Of a stretch of DNA of 64,000 bases, positions 36,001-48,495 are shown in pieces; the first letter of the stretch is position 1; the number at the start of each line of letters is the position of its first letter. This DNA comes from Haliotis asinina (taxonomy: Eukaryota; Mollusca; Gastropoda; Lepetellida; Haliotidae): assembly GCF_037392515.1 (NCBI RefSeq), contig NC_090291.1, forward strand, positions 26,956,001 through 27,020,000, in the 5' to 3' direction. The notes under the pieces are model-generated. The model had not been told where the DNA came from and did not search any database. It saw nothing but the letters and a program-made list of their open reading frames with translations. The translations under genes were made by a program, and so were the position numbers.

Positions 36001-39000
36001 AACCATTTTGAAACAACTATAAAATCATTGACTGAATTCAATAGATTTTAATTATTTGTTGAAGATCCATTTGGACAGAATTCAAATCATATCCTTTGGC
36101 CCTGGAATACTTGTCATTTCTAAAGGATCCTTTAATAAAAATTTGAGTAAATTAAGAAAAGATATAGGAAATTGTCATAAAGAATAGATAATCTGACAGA
36201 ATCTACAGTCTATTTAAGTTGGAATTCAATTTTGTGCCATTTGATTGTAGTTGTTTCTTAATGCCCCAGGACTAAGTTATCATAAACTCGTAATTCATTC
36301 CAATGTCTGATAGTATCTGGTAAGAATAACTTTTCATACCCTTTGTTCTGGCATCGTATTGTCTAAAGCATTTTACTATTTCTCAGTCTATTCGAAGAAA
36401 GTCTAGATACCCACTCCTAAATGGGTTCTGATAAACAGGCTGGTTAAAACCCATCAACCCTTTCATAAAACAGTGTTATCTTTGTTGTGTTAGTTGGAGG
36501 AAATTAATTTCTGTTTTAGTCACATCAAGCCTGGTTCCTCAGATAGCACTACTAATTGTTCTAAGAGCTTCAGGAGAAAAAAAATCAAGCTGTTTTTCTC
36601 ATTCTTTAGGTTTTTGTATTCCATATTGAGAGCAATAATCAGAAAGTGTTCCAACAGCCCAGCTTTAATGGTCAGTTCATATTAGATGTGTCTTTTCTTG
36701 AAAAATAATCACTATTTCATGATGCTTATCCAGTGTTATCATTCACATCAGGGTCAAGTATCACGGTATAGATGGTCATGGTAACACCCAACATGGTTAC
36801 AGTAAAGCTGACATGCTTTCTTGTCATAACACTGTTCTTTTTTCTTTTGTCTTGAATTGGCTGTGACCTGTAATCATGTATCATTGATGTTTTATGTGTT
36901 CAATTTGTTTTTGCAGAAAGTGCGAGAAATGACAATGGATGATTTTATTGGTAAGTCTTGTGACACAAGCCGCAATAAGTGAATATGATAAATCCAATCT
37001 ATCTGCAGTTTATTCATGACTGAACTCGTCTATTTCATGTATTGAATTCATCGTTCATCTAAATCATGATTCTTTCCATTCTTTTCTTTGTTGACTTTGT
37101 CTAACCCTGGTAGAGGTGGCAGTTTAGTGTTGCTGTTTGGCCTTATGCCTTTTGTTTTACTGAAAATATGAATTAAGTTGCCATGATTATGTGTACACTT
37201 CCATTTGATTCTAGCCTCAGGGGGAACAGTTCAGTGTGCTTTGGAATATCTCGAGATGAAGAGCCAGGAGGAGGACAGTGGAGGCTTTGGCCGAGTGTGT
37301 CCTATGTCAAGTCAGCTGGTTAGAACCATGTGAGTACATACCCATACCAGTGATATTTTTGTTGGTAAGTGTCCTTATCAGTATCTGTCCTTTCAGTGAT
37401 ATCCATGGGGATACATGTCATTGTCAGGGATATCCATGTAAGTGCAAGTCCTTGTCAGTGATATTCATATGGGTATGTGTCTTTGTCAGTGATATCCATG
37501 TGAGTGATTTTAGTTTAACGCTGCATTCAGCAATATCCCAGCCATATGGCCGTGGTCTGTAAATAATTGAGCCTGGAAGAGAATATACAGTGATCAACAG
37601 CATGAGCATCGATATGCACAATTGGGAAGTGGTGATATCTGTCAACCAAGTCAGCAGCAAGCCTGACCACCCAATCCCCTTAGTGGCCTCTTACAACAAG
37701 CATAGTCGCTTTTTATGGCAAGCATGGGTTGCTGAAGGCCTATTCTACCCCTTATCTTCATGAGTTGCCATGTAAGTACATGTCCTTGTTAGTAATGTCC
37801 ATGTCAGTGATATCCATGGGAGTACATTTCCATGTCAGTGATATCCATGGGAGTACATGTCCATGTCAGTAATATCCATGGGAGTACATGTCCATGTCAG
37901 TGATATCCACGGGAGTACATGTCCTTGTCAGTGATATCCATGGGAGTGCATGTCCATGTCAGTGATATCCATGGGAGTACATGTCCTTGTCAGTAATGTC
38001 CATGTCAGTACATGTCCTTGTCAGTGATGTCCATGGGAGTACATGTCCATGTCAGTGATATCCATGGGAGTACATGTCCTTGTCAGTGATGTCCATGTCA
38101 GTACATGTCCTTGTCAGTGATGTCCATGTCAGTACATGTCCATGTCAGTGATATCCATGGGAGTACATGTCCTTGTCAGTAATGTCCATGTCAGTACATG
38201 TCCATGTCAGTGATATCCATGGGAGTACATGTCCTTGTCAGTGATATCCATGGGAGTACATGTCCATGTCAGTGATATCCATGGGAGTGCATGTCCTTGT
38301 CAGTGATATCCATGGGAGTACATGTCCTTGTCAGTAATGTCCATGTCAGTACATGTCCATGTCAGTGATATCCATGGGAGTACATGTCCTTGTCAGTGAT
38401 ATCCATGGGAGTACATGTCCATGTCAGTGATATCCATGGGAGTACATGTCCATGTCAGTGATATCCATTGGAGTACATGTCCTTGTCAGTGATATCCATG
38501 GGAGTACATGTCCATGTCAGTGATATCCATGGGAGTACATGTCCTTGTCAGTCATATCCATGGGAGTACATGTCCATGTCAGTGATATCCATGGGAGTAC
38601 ATGTCCATGTCAGTGATATCCATTGGAGTACATGTCCTTGTCAGTGATATCCATGGGAGTACATGTCCATGTCAGTGATATCCATGGGAGTACATGTCCT
38701 TGTCAGTGATATCCATGGGAGTACATGTCCATGTCAGTGATATCCATGGGAGTACATGTCCATGTCAGTGATATCCATGGGAGTACATGTCCTTGTCAGT
38801 GATATCCATGGGAGTACATGTCCATGTCAGTGATATCCATGGGAGTACATGTCCTTGTCAGTCATATCCATGGGAGTACATGTCCATGTCAGTGATATCC
38901 ATGGGAGTGCATGTCCTTGTCAGTCATATCCATGGGAGTACATGTCCTTGTCAGTCATATCCAATGGAGTACATGTCCTTGTCAGTCATATCAGTGAAAA

Positions 39001-42000
39001 TGGTATCAGGGGAGACTGCCTGAGAAGTATTTAATTAAACATGTTATCCTTGAACTGCATTACTCTTAATTTAGATCCCAAAAACGCCCCAACCTATTGA
39101 GTGAGACCATTATGGAAGAGCAGGGTGCCAGTCCAACACCGACACAGAACCGCAGAAAGGTAAGACTGGACTTGTTCTGTGGACCTGAAACAGTGATGAA
39201 CTGGTTGGTACCTACCTCTGTTATGTAACAGATACACGTGTCATCCACTATATACCTCTCCTTGTAGCAGATTCAGGTGTCACCCACTATATACCTCTCC
39301 TTGTCTCCTTGTAACAGATCCAGGTGTCACCAACTAGATGCCTCTCCTTGTAACAGGTCCTGATCCTCCTATATAGGTATAATGTTATTTCTGTACTCTT
39401 TGGGATGAGATTTTGTAACTAAGGATACTGCTTTAATATTACAGAAAGCCACAGGTAGAACGACAGTGAAGAAAAGCAAGTATTTACAGGAATCCTCCGT
39501 ATACAGACCCTCTGCTGTGATGAACTCTTCATTAAGGTCAAGGTGAGTAATGTAAGTTATTACCAGTCATTAAGGCCAGCATCAAGTACCTGCTATACGG
39601 AGGCCAATCTTTAAGACCTGTATACCGAGGCCAGCCTTTTGTACCTGCACACTGAGGCTAACCTTTACTACCTGCACACAGAGGCCGAGTCCAACCATTG
39701 GTACTTGCACATCAAGGCTAACCTTCAGTACGCCAACCAATGCCAGCCTTTAGTGCCTGCACACTGAGGCCAACACAACCTTTGGTACCTGCACAAATAT
39801 TGGTCATCTGTGTAACATTGTGCGTGTCACTGCAATTCCTGCAAACTGTCTATTTGTTGGACGGGAACAGGATGAGATGTAGTTTTACATAGGAATGAAC
39901 AAAAGAATATTGCTCTATACTGCATCATTTTACATAGGAATACTCTTGGTTTGAGCATTGTCTTCATTATATCATTGATGCAGAACACATGTGATGTTTA
40001 CCTCTGGGAAGTTGTTCCAGGTTGGCATTTATTTTCTGCCGCTATGTAAAGTGGTGATGATACTGGAGTATGTGAGTGAGAAATGTTTGTTTCAGATACA
40101 GAACGCCTTCACAGCGGAGTATGGCTGCCTCAGGATGGGAGACACCCCTCATCACACCCAAGTTTGATCCCAAGTAAGTTAAGTAGGATTACAACAAGTA
40201 CTGTGTTGTAGTCACCACTGATCACACACCCAATTCCCTGACATTGCAAGGTGAGATGCATACACAGGAACAGTTCATTCCCAGTGAGTGTCTCTTGGAT
40301 GTGTATCTAACTGAACTGAAGTCCTCCTTAAAGACTGTTTTGGCTTACTGAGAAAAGTTGCATCCATGCTGGGATTCCATTTTTCAGTTCCTGATATCTT
40401 CCCACAAGGAATATTGGTTCTTTCACCCATGCCATTATATTAACAGACAAAATTGTTTTCACAGTGGTAAGATTTCATGTACAAATATATTTCCAGACCT
40501 CATAGGCTAAGGTTAATTGTTTCTCGGGCACATTTTCTTCAAAAGTAACGAGGGCTGCAGGACTTGCTTTTTTAAAATGTTTAATAGAAAAAAAGTGGCG
40601 AGGACGGAACACATTTTATTTTTATTTTTTTCTCTCAGAAATACATCTAGGGATGATTAGCATGTATTAATGAGTTGTAGATGCAGTCACACTCGTTCTT
40701 ACAGACACTCCTTCTTAAAGTAGACAAATAGATGATCGGAATGCAGTCAAGTCATAGTTATCCTTTTTTAAATGGCAATAAAAAAATAAAAGTGACGCAC
40801 CATGCCCAAGAAATGTTTCACATTTTATATTTAGCCTCATGTTGATGCAAGGTTAGTCTGATGCAACAATCTTGTGACGTCAACACATCAAATCAGAAGG
40901 CAACCAGGTCCTCAATTCCCCATTTGTCATACAAATCAACCGAGTTATCATACCCTTATTTGTCATACAAGGCAAGCACCGCCTCAATTATCATTTGTCA
41001 TACAAGGCAGTCTGGTCCTCAGTTCCCCACTTGTCATACAATGTAACCAGGTCCTCAGTTCCCCATTAGTCATACAAGGCAACTAGGTCCTCAGTTACCA
41101 TTTGTCATACAAGGCAACCAGGTTCTCGGTTCGCCATTTGTCATAAAAAGGAACATGGTACTCAGTTCCCCGTTTGTCAAACAAGGCAACAAGATCTTCA
41201 TTTCTCCATACATATCATACAAAGCAAATAGGTCCTAAATTTCCCATATGTCATACAAGACAATCACTGACCTGTCCCACAAATCAATATGGTCCCTAAG
41301 GTGATCATAACTCCCATACTATAACATTGAGACACTACCTTTGTAGTGCTCTTAGTGAAACAGCACCTTAGTCATCTGTTCCCATGCCTTCTCAGAAGGC
41401 AACCAGGTACTCAGTTCCCCATGCATTCCACACGAAAAATAGTTTGTGAAAACTGGTATGATTATGTTGATATTGCTGATTCTGGCAGAAACATCAAACA
41501 AGTTAAACATGAAAGCCAAACAACATGGAAAACCATGTATTTATTATTATGGACTTATTGTATATATATTGCATTACATTTTGTCTGGCCATACTTCTAG
41601 ACTTCCCTACACACCTGCTGGAGTAAGAGATCCACGCCCTGGGGAACGCCTCCTCTCTATCACTGGCAGTCCTGTCTCCAATCCTGCTGACCCTGCTGTC
41701 AAACTCACGGCAAAGGTGGGTAGCATTGCACCCACTTCACCTGAAACTGCCATCAGATTTACAGGAAAGGTATGTACCTTTGTAACCACACATACCGGGC
41801 CCATCATCTGGCCAGATTATAAGGTAAGCAAAATCAGTCTAAGTAAACTTAGCTCCAGTGTTATTCACTACACTCCTACACTGGGTGTAACAAAATCTAG
41901 TAGGAGGTCACGTCAGTTAACCTTTGAGACTGACAGAGCTTACCAAATCGCGAAAATGGACAGTCTCACATACGTTATAAACCTTATAACTGAATGATTC

Positions 42001-43532
42001 TGAATCGCTTCCGGGTGCTGCACATGGAGCATGCCACAACAGTGAATAAACAGTTGCTGAAAATAGCGTTATGGGCAACATTCATTGATGTTAGCTTGCG
42101 GAAATCTTAGTTAAAGGTAAAGATGACCAAGTGAACAGAAACCAAAAAGCGTATATACTGCTGGTTAAAGATTAGTGTTGTATGTAGATGTCAGTTTGTT
42201 GAGAGATCATTGTCAGTGATCAGTATATTTTGTACGTCCCACCAAACCCATAACAGTAGCCGTTTTGTGATTGGTTAATTCTGTTTAGCTGTCTCGCATT
42301 TGATTGGATAGTCATAGGTCACTCAAAGGTTACCTGATGCGACCTCCTACTAGGTTTTGTTAGACCCAGTGTAGGAGCATAACGAATAACACTAGGGCTG
42401 AGTTTACTTAGACTGCAGCAAAAATCATATCTCAGTAGGAAACTAAGTCATGTGAACTTTCTGTGGAGTCAACCAGCAGCATGACTACCAGATCTGGAAG
42501 ATTTGATACAAGAAAGCATGTGGTATATCTGTATCTTGAAAATGACAGGTGTTCTGTATATTGCTATATATCCAGTTATTTCTGAGTGCCATGGCAGCTT
42601 AAACTGATTTCAGGGTTTATTTGAGTTGAGTTTTCTTTTGCTTGTTTGAAAGAGGTGGTTAAATAAGTGAAGAACAATTTAAGAAAGGTCTGGATTGTTC
42701 AGAGTACCACACATAATTTATGCAGACGGGGAGGTGAAAGTTAGTTCAGTCAGGTCATGAAGCAGACATATATCACATCAAAGTAAAACATCTGTGTGGA
42801 GTATAGGAGAAAACATGCCTCCCAGGTGTTGGTAGACAATATAAAACGGGAGGGGGAGGGATTTCTTGACCCCAATAGGTTTACAATGTCTACCAAAACT
42901 GAGAAGTGTTTTCTGTAACATATATAAAGCCAATGATGCATTATAACAATGTAGATCATCATTTAATAACTTTAACTGAAAAGCATGTAAAATCAATTTA
43001 ATAACAGTTACTATGAATAGATAATTCAATCCAACGTCCTTCGTTGGCCTGGTGGATGTGTGGTAGAGCGTCTGCCCACAATTCTGAGTGTTGCAGTTTC
43101 AATCTTGTTAGGGAAAACATTTGCTCTTTAAGCTTAACCTTGAACAATATTTTTCAATTGGTTTCAGACACTCATATATCATTTGAATGTTGATGTTCAT
43201 ATAGAGTTAGGAAAAGTAAAACCTGGGAAGTGGTCTTGCTAACAGAAAGTAAAACCTGTCCCTACAAATAAAAAAATTCAAAAGCGGTTATTCTGGGAAA
43301 ATGAGATGACCTAATATATAGTGAGAACCCCACTTCAGGTTTACATTGAGTGAGTATTATTACAGCAATAATTATAATAGCAACATTCCTGCAATATCGT
43401 GGCTGTAGCAATGTGGGCCCTTGGTGTTATGAGCAAATGTTTTCCATGTTATGTGAAGACCTTACATGGGCAGATGTTACAATAGGTTCTATTGTGATTA
43501 AGCCAACCTATTGTACTTAATGTACTGTTTGC

Positions 43533-43572
<40 letters not shown>

Positions 43573-43751
43573 TCACCTGACAAGGATATTAACTGCCAAG
43601 TACTGATAATGGTTATTCTGCTTTACAGGGTCTCTCATTTCACATCAACGATATTGATGACTTGGAGAATGCGGACATTGATATTCCAGAAGATCATATA
43701 AAGAAAGTGCTCAGTGTGTTCACCAACATCATGAAGAAAACCAAACAGTGA
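33039..43751 (+). CDS. CDCA8: borealin (CDCA8), chromosomal passenger complex subunit, 311 aa
   Basis: Exons: 33039-33177, 33967-34061, 36917-36950, 37215-37329, 39075-39159, 39445-39542, 40096-40173, 41601-41769, 43629-43751. All have GT/AG edges and add up to one frame of 312 codons. The basic start MPPRKRTTRINKRAK precedes a helix (RKLEVFLQDYDAKVETSLKI) that in human borealin bundles with survivin and INCENP. REMTMDDFIASGG aligns with human REMNWLDYFALGG, and TPAGVRDPRPGERLLSITG with TPGLRTPAAGERIYNISG. The C-terminal exon (DIPEDHIKKVLSVFTNIM) corresponds to the dimerisation region. Borealin targets Aurora B to centromeres and midzone. Human borealin is 280 aa. Introns hold five minisatellites, a SINE and a MITE; the 3' UTR may reach AATAAA near 45402. 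Confidence 0.93.
33480..33596. repeat. 57-bp tandem duplication in CDCA8 intron 1
   Basis: CAGTCATAAAAATA(C/T)TTATAT followed by AACTTATTTTATCCAT occurs twice in direct succession (about 33481 and 33538) with a few differences. Confidence 0.75.
34062..36916. other. CDCA8 intron 2
   Basis: 2.9-kb intron. It holds a perfect 13-bp hairpin at 34870-34901; otherwise AT-rich sequence with no recognised repeat or nested gene. It ends in the acceptor TTTGTTTTTGCAG. Confidence 0.6.
34870..34901. other. perfect 13-bp inverted repeat (hairpin)
   Basis: AACGAGCATTGGT and its exact complement ACCAATGCTCGTT are separated by six bases. It lies deep within a borealin intron; no terminator or microRNA-like longer stem surrounds it. 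Confidence 0.7.
37345..39000. repeat. 31-bp minisatellite in CDCA8 intron 4, interrupted by a SINE
   Basis: Core unit: CAGTGATATCCATGGGAGTA plus CATGTCCATGT, 31 bp, with CCATGT/CCTTGT and GATATCC/AATGTCC variants. Degenerate units at 37345-37500 precede the SINE. About 38 more regular units follow from 37765 to about 39000. The array fills almost the whole intron between 37329 and 39075. Confidence 0.93.
37501..37764 (+). repeat. abalone-type SINE inside the 31-bp minisatellite
   Basis: It runs from TGAGTGATTTTAGTTTAACG through GCAATATCCCAGCCATATGG to GCTGAAGGCCTATTCTACCC. GCCATGTAAGTACATG-type array sequence resumes directly afterwards. Confidence 0.88.
39228..39366. repeat. short minisatellite in CDCA8 intron 5
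   Basis: Three units of about 40-55 bp share CAGGTGTCACC, CACTATATACCTCTCCTTGT and a GTAACAG phrase. Confidence 0.75.
39585..39795. repeat. about 31-bp degenerate minisatellite in CDCA8 intron 6
   Basis: The phrase ACCTGCACACTGAGGC followed by (C/T)AACCTTT recurs about six times with variants (GTATACCGAGGC, CACAGAGGC). Confidence 0.75.
40895..41440. repeat. 36-bp minisatellite in CDCA8 intron 7
   Basis: Units read GGCAACCAGGTCCTCAGTTC then CCCATTTGTCATACAA. About eleven diverged copies run from 40895 to about 41290, with an isolated copy near 41395-41440. The intron's acceptor follows at 41600. Confidence 0.85.
41835..42415. mobile_element. MITE with about 95-bp inverted repeats, 581 bp
   Basis: The left end CAGTCTAAGTAAACTTAG matches the inverted right end CAGTCTAAGTAAACTCAG. 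Both arms continue with GTGTTATTC, CTCCTACACTGGGT, CTAGTAGGAGGTC and TAACCTTTGAG. Flanks contain GCAAAAT and GCAAAAAT, a possible target duplication. It begins 65 bp after borealin exon 8. Confidence 0.82.
43041..43112 (+). repeat. tRNA-derived relic (SINE head)
   Basis: GTGGTAGAGCGTCTGCC resembles a tRNA D-arm/A-box and GCAGTTTCAATCTTG a decayed B-box at about the right distance. The T-arm stem does not pair, so this is not a functional tRNA. Confidence 0.3.
43532..43573. repeat. (GGCT)n microsatellite
   Basis: About ten uninterrupted CTGG units lie 55 bp upstream of the last borealin exon. Confidence 0.95.
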
Positions 43752-46232
43752 GGAAGACTGTCAACAGACCTCTCCGACAGTCAGTCCCTAAAGTTTTACA
43801 GTGTCTGGAGCATGAAATTGGAATTGAGCTGTACACTCATATCTCAACTTGATATGTCCAACGGCTACTCTCAGTATACATGGTATATTACAGAACATGC
43901 TCACTTTGTGAAACATTCTTTATGACAAGGAGAATGTCTTCAAAGACAGATGTATATAGAAAATGAAAGGTGAGGTTTATTGGACATAGCAATACTGACA
44001 GAGGGATTCCCTGAAGCACTCATCGTGTGTACAGGACAAGAATGGAGACACATGGCTCGATTGTCACATTGGACCTCAGCTGACCATTCAAAGCAATACT
44101 GGTGACAAGTGTCACATACAAAAAATGCTGGTTGTTGTCATTATCCTTTCCTGAAAGGCCAGATCAAACCTGTGCTATCAAAGTTTCATTCGAGTAACGT
44201 TCAACTGTAAACAAACTGGGCCTCTTGTTGGTTTCTGATAACATTTGTGCCTGGTGCCTGTTGAACCTGGAGGCATCCCGGACCCTGTTGAACAGTCATC
44301 ATAAAAATGTGACTGTCAGTGTTTGCTTTGTTGAACAGGACACTTGAAGTCTGCAAGTTGGAGCCAATGTTACTACCATTTTGTCACCTGCAGAATTGGA
44401 CATCAAGCAGCTCTCTGCCTTCCATCATCGAACACATATCTTCATATGCATATGTATGCTTCCTTTTACAAACTTTACAAAATATACTATTTGTTGCTGT
44501 AATTAGGTTTGTTAAGGCGGGCAGACACATACTGTAGCTAGTGCATTAGATACTAAACACAACAGAAGACTGGTTATATACATTTTCTCTTAACCCATCT
44601 GTCCAAGTGTTGCATTTGCATGTGTCTGAACTTTGTGGTCCATTTACTTTTGACTTTTTTTAATTTATGTTTGTTTTGGTGAAATTCACAATGTGTTGTA
44701 CAAAACATGGAACATTTGTCAGCTCCAGAAATGTGTAGTCCCATTTACAACAACAAAATATATACTTCCTACTACATCTCCAACTACGCATGCACGCATG
44801 CATGCACACGCACGTCGAAACTGCACTGATCAATGTTCATGTTGTAAATCACTGAAACATGCGTTCTTCGTTTTCATTATTTTCAGACTTTTGGATAGCT
44901 AGCAAATTGCATACTTCTAAACAAACATTCCCTGAAACTGGTCAACAGATTACGATGGGGAGAAAAATATTTTTAAGTAGTATTCTATTCTACTGGAAAC
45001 TAAACTATTCTCATCACTTATGTTACAAGTTCATACACTGCATGTTTCATTTATGAGTTTGGGGACAACTGTCTATAAAGATATCAGTATTGAAATTTAA
45101 TTCTGTAAAGTGTGCTCTACAAACTTATAGGGTTAACTAGTGTTGTAACAAGTTGAGCCATCAGACTTGCATGCAGCCAACTCTTGTGTGGCATGTTTAC
45201 TAAACCATTGTGGTGCTACTCAATATGTATGGAATTAACAAGTTTGTTGTTAGTATTATGATTGTTTCGTAAAACAGAGCCTTGCTGACCAACAGTTCTC
45301 TTGTAAGTGGGAGAAAGCAAGGTTGCTGCAGCACTCCTCTTGATGAAGTCATTTTTCTGCAATAAATTAACCTAAATGTACAAATTATAGGTACAAACTG
45401 CAATAAAGTGTACAGCTTTACATGTCTTTCTGTGTACATTTTTTCATCCAAGAGGAGAACCATCCAAAATCTACGCAAAAACTTTTACAGACGAAATACT
45501 GAAATGTTTTTACACATACTTCTGAAAGATTTGTGTTTTTGTTTTTGGACCCGATTCGATTAGGCAGTGTCAATAAGACTATAAAAGCCTAAAGTGCATA
45601 CCCAACAATCAAGTGGTATCCAGTGGTATAGGTAAAAGATAATTCAGTCATTCTCACTTGACATCCTAATTTTGCCGGCTAGTTTGTCCTGTCATCCCAT
45701 CTGCTTCATTCCTTGTGAAGCTGACCACTGCAGGATGATCCTCTGAACACACTGATGCAAATAAGATCATGTGGTCTGAATTGATTCCTGTTGGCTTTTC
45801 AAACAATAAATTAACATGCAAAAAATAATATAATCAAACTTGATATGAAATGTTTATTAGAATCCACAGAGAAATATGTAAAATGCCTATATTATTGTGT
45901 GGTTATGTGTAACAACCCATGCACATATATCAACTGCCTGGCAGGCCAGACCATATAATAGATAATTATATGGTGTCTGCTGGCAAACCCTGAACCTATA
46001 TAACTGAACATATACAGAATATTAAGAAACACCCCCACTACATTCTGATGCTGGTTCCATCGCATCATGCTAATACAAACTTTCTAATACTAGATTCATA
46101 ATTGTTTCAGTTGCAGAAAACAAGATTCAAACATATTGTCCTTTAATTCAAGATGTGAGTTAATGATGTTCACAAAAACTTTCAATACTTGCTATTGTCT
46201 CTGTAAATACCCTTCAAAGTGCAAAGGACTAG

Positions 46233-46515
46233 CAGTCTAAGTAACCTTAGTCTCTGTAAGTTTCGTTACACCCCACAACTGAGTCTAACAAAACCCAGGA
46301 GGAGGTCGCATCAGGTAACCTTTGAGATTGACAAATCAAAACACAGCTTACCAAATCGAAAGTGGACATTCGTACATACGTTTTGAACTTTTACCTTGGA
46401 AAGGTTTGTACCCGAACGATTCCGAATGGTATTTTCATTACAATCGCTACTGAGTAATGCACATGGGGCACGCTACAATAACTGTAAACAGTGAGTGAAC
46501 AGTCGCTAATAATAG
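46233..46515 (+). mobile_element. one-ended fragment of the 41.8-kb MITE family
   Basis: It starts CAGTCTAAGTAACCTTAG and shares GAGGAGGTCGCATCAGGTAA, CAGCTTACCAAATCG and TGCACATGG with 41835-42080. The other end is missing. Confidence 0.75.
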
Positions 46516-46795
46516 AGTTTTTCTCAATATCCAACTGAAAGGACTAGTAAATTGTTGAGTATGTATTGATGAATACATAGCACAGACATCCATTTTTAAA
46601 AGTAGCATCACTTCTTGACAATCTTAGTTTTCAGGCCACAATCATTTCTACCAAATAAATCCTGTTACTAGTTTTTCATCACTGATTTAGTAAGCTGAAG
46701 TCGTGAGTTATTTACTTATGGATTTGCGTCTATTTCGTGTTGCTTATGGTGGTATAAAACTAAAAAATAACATACTTTGCAAAGTCTATGACTGG

Positions 46796-46962
46796 TTGGA
46801 TGTTTAATGCCACACTCAGTGATATGGTGGCGGTCTGTAAATAACTGAGTCTGGACCAGACAATCCAGTGCTGCATGAGCATGAACATCCATCTACACAA
46901 ACAGGATACGATATGTGTCCACTAAGTCTACGAGTGTAACCACCCAATCCTGTTAGTCACCT
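46796..46962 (+). repeat. abalone-type SINE, diverged
   Basis: GCCACACTCAGTGATATGG, CTGGACCAGACAATCCAGTG and CACCCAATCCTGTTAGTC mark a diverged copy lacking the head. Confidence 0.7.
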
Positions 46963-48495
46963 CTTAATCTATATGTGAAACTGCCTCACATTCATCCCTC
47001 CATAAATGGAAAAGATGCTTAAGTCTGTTCTCAAAACATAACATCCAACACAACAAATCCCTCCTTCAAAAATTCACTTTACTTGAGAACCTGTTGAGAA
47101 TGTAAATCAGCATTTCCAAATTTTGAACTAAGTCTAAAAAGCTCAAGCACAGATCTGAGCAAATGCTTCAGAAGAAATTGTTCGTTTTAAACTTTTACAG
47201 TAACATTTGCTACAAGAACCTTGACAAGCTCAGGAATACAGACTCCCCAGAGAAATGTGATTAGCAAATACTCAGGAAGTGTAAGTTGGAGTTGTTCAAT
47301 GTACCATGTCATAGGTAAAGTATCCGGTACTATCAACCTCTTGATCTGTTTTCCTGGTGTGCATTGTGTGTGTATATATATATAAGACTACTGCATTTGT
47401 TCACCAAAACTTTATTTCTCCTGTTTGTAAATCAGGGACACTTGAGCCACTCTTTGGGCACAAGCTGAAGTACAGCACTGACCAGCTACCATGAATAAAT
47501 AAAAACAAGCTGCTTTGCAAAGGCAAACTTCAGCAAATGCTGGCTTCATACATCCTCAGGACATATACAACACATCTTCATTAAAATCTTATGAAAACTT
47601 CATTTTGACCTCCTTTGAGTAATTTGTTTTCATTGAGTAATATCTATGTTGACTGTCCTCTCTAGGCATTCATTCATTGATCTACAACAGCATGTGACAG
47701 TCACTGCAAGACATATGATGTGCAGCACATTGTGTCAAAAGACATTTCCTTCTGAGGTAATCTTTCACAAACTGATGCATGGGGATAATCAAGAATTGGA
47801 CGGAGACACAGTTCATACAATGTTTCATAATGACACACAAAACCAGGTTCATGTAAGAATACAAGCTGTCGTGCCATGCAGCAGATTTTTGAGAATATAC
47901 AGACAATGACATTGCTTCTTGTGTTCTTGACGTTTCACAACCAGTCCTCAGTTTGTAAATATAGAGAGATCAAAAGTAAACATATTACAAACACAGGAAA
48001 ACAAGATTGATTGACTGCTTGAGATCCTTCACCACATGAACTATCAGACAATTTAGTCCATGAAACAAACATTACTAAGCTGTCATACAAGAGTGATACC
48101 TAAAACTCAATGCAGAAATTACTTTTCTCCACACACTTACATATACGTGTTAATTGCATTGAAAGAGGGATAACTTGTTTTACTATATTAGAACCAAACT
48201 ATGACAGCATGCACTATTTTTCCTAATATTTACGATTTCTTAAATATAGGGCACATTATTTCATTAAAATAAACAAAATGTATCTTAAAACAAAACAGAT
48301 AATCAGACTTTATTATAGTGTGGAAAATATTGTCAGCTGTAATCTGCAACAGACCCTGTACGTACAGCTGCATCAGTTAGACATGCCCCAGTTAGACATG
48401 CATTCTGCGATGACAGCCACTGTCTAAGTAGTTGCTAAACGGTGGACGGTATAAATGAAATCACAAGTTGTTCCAGTGAACGCGAACTCCATGGG

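Larger units (their letters stand above)
43752..48495. other. convergent interval between CDCA8 and ARL2BP
   Basis: The borealin 3' UTR probably occupies the left part (plus-strand AATAAA at about 45361 and 45402). ARL2BP's polyadenylation signal may be the minus-strand AATAAA near 48313-48318. The interval also holds an alternating purine-pyrimidine run (CGCATGCACGCATGCATGC, about 44788), a MITE fragment and a SINE. No extra gene was supported. Confidence 0.5.

Noticed and set aside
37345-39000. CRISPR-like array
   Set aside because: No variable spacers; 31-bp units follow each other directly within a borealin intron.
43041-43112. Functional tRNA gene
   Set aside because: A-box-like only; the T-arm and acceptor do not pair.
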